Position numbers and translations under genes: made by a program | Origin: Hydrogenothermaceae bacterium | Lineage (GTDB): Bacteria > Aquificota > Aquificia > Aquificales > Hydrogenothermaceae | NCBI GenBank assembly: GCA_012961365.1 | Contig: DTZN01000284.1 | Location: forward strand, 1 to 16,232 | Length of the DNA: 16,232 nucleotides | Reading direction: 5' to 3' | In this document: in pieces, positions 15,717 through 16,232 of the stretch | Layout of the letters: every line of letters begins with the position of its first letter | Position numbering within the stretch: position 1 is the first letter of the stretch | The notes under the pieces: generated by a model | The model's input: only the letters and a program-made list of their open reading frames with translations | The model's database searches: none | Told to the model about the DNA's origin: nothing

Positions 15717-15943
15717 TGCTAAATAAAAAAGTTAAAGATTATTTTACAATAGGTTCTGTAGGACTTCATTTAGTATCAGGAATAATAGTTGGTTTATTGA
15801 TTGGATATTTTTTAGATAAGGCTTTTAATACAGGGTATATTCTAACGATTATATTTTTCTTTTTAGGTATATTAACAGGATTTTATAATATGTATAAAGA
15901 TGTTATAAAGTATATCCAAAGAGAAGAAAGAAAAAAAGACTAG
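15716..15943 (+). CDS. AtpZ/AtpI-like membrane protein
   Basis: Seventy-five residues with two transmembrane helices: about 12-34 (GSVGLHLVSGIIVGLLIGYF) and about 40-60 (GYILTIIFFFLGILTGFYNM), joined by LDKAFNT. The glycine spacing, GYFLDK at the loop and GILTGFYNMYK after helix 2 match the ATPase_gene1 (AtpZ/AtpI) family, whose members help assemble the F1F0 ATP synthase ring or carry Mg2+/Ca2+. No other atp genes are in the window, since the next gene is convergent, so it is either an orphan copy or sits away from its operon. Translation is probably coupled to dapB through the overlapping TAATG. Its stop lies within CTAG, shared with the gene on the other strand. Confidence 0.75.
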   Translation: MLNKKVKDYFTIGSVGLHLVSGIIVGLLIGYFLDKAFNTGYILTIIFFFLGILTGFYNMYKDVIKYIQREERKKD

Positions 15944-16232
15944 CCTTTTTTATAGGAATATACGGCAGAAATATACATAATTAAGCTTATAACGGCTAAA
16001 TATAGAAAAGGATTTAAAACACCCTTTTCTATAAGTTTTAGAAGATAAAAGTTCACAAATGTGTATAAAATAATAAATAAGATAATAGTTCCTAGTAAAA
16101 TTTCTTTTTCTTTTTCTATACCTACCCCTATAAAAAAAGCAATTATTCCTATAAAAAGAAAAGGAATAATATAGCCAATTCTTTCAAAAATTACTGAATA
16201 AGCTTTGTTTTTTTCATCTTTGTTAGAAGATG
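15940..16232 (-). CDS. C-terminal part of an unknown three-helix membrane protein
   Basis: Reading the minus strand from the window edge, one frame is open for 96 residues to TAG at 15942-15940; its start lies outside. The visible part begins polar (SSNKDEKNKAYS), then has three hydrophobic helices at about 19-38 (IGYIIPFLFIGIIAFFIGVG), 44-64 (around LLGTIILFIILYTFVNFYLL) and 73-92 (LNPFLYLAVISLIMYISAVY), ending in YKKG. Codon use matches the neighbours. Short charged loops (EKEKE, KLIEKG) separate the helices. No family is recognised. Its stop and that of the AtpZ-like gene overlap by four bases within CTAG, so the two are convergent with no terminator between them. Confidence 0.7.
   Translation of the reverse strand, partial: SSNKDEKNKAYSVIFERIGYIIPFLFIGIIAFFIGVGIEKEKEILLGTIILFIILYTFVNFYLLKLIEKGVLNPFLYLAVISLIMYISAVYSYKKG

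Overview
The window reads as chromosomal DNA of a thermophilic bacterium of the Aquificota, most likely the Hydrogenothermaceae (Sulfurihydrogenibium-like). This is inferred from several signs. The coding DNA is very AT-rich with A/T-ending codons and Lys/Glu/Ile-rich proteins. The structural RNA genes are strikingly GC-rich by contrast. Genes are tightly packed in short mixed operons, and the set includes a ferredoxin-thioredoxin reductase catalytic subunit, a c-type haem lipoprotein and an actinobacterial-type DapE. No database was searched, so genus level is a guess.

Layout. 1-267: the end of an open frame of unknown identity, a GC-rich hairpin, a Met (CAU) tRNA gene whose 3' arm looks broken, and an intact tRNA-Asp. 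292-2147 (+): an IclR-family regulator overlapping dapE. 2198-3459 (-): an O-methyltransferase followed by a haem c lipoprotein, ending in a hairpin terminator shared with dapE. 3537-5525 (+): uvrB, divergent from the methyltransferase, with a TTG start. 5554-8103 (+): a small secreted protein with a TraB/VirB10-like core, then a TonB-dependent receptor carrying the CxxxM and HxM copper-binding signatures of the OprC/NosA family. 8176-8915 (+): ferredoxin-thioredoxin reductase catalytic subunit, coupled to a small DUF454-like membrane protein. 9045-9842 (+): thiD, tail-to-tail with the glmS end of a pdxJ-glmS operon (9829-12369, -). 12448-15943 (+): amidase, coaX, a 39-residue membrane microprotein, an 85-residue unknown, dapB, and an AtpZ/AtpI-like membrane protein. 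15940-16232 (-): the C-terminal part of an unnamed three-helix membrane protein cut by the window edge.

How it fits together. Much is core metabolism: diaminopimelate/peptidoglycan (dapE, dapB, glmS, amidase), cofactors (thiD, pdxJ, coaX) and DNA repair (uvrB). The least ordinary part is 5554-8915: a probable outer-membrane copper importer beside an unusual secreted protein, followed by a thiol-redox enzyme and its membrane neighbour. No CRISPR array, insertion sequence or recognisable mobile element was seen. No stretch over 300 bases lacks a gene.
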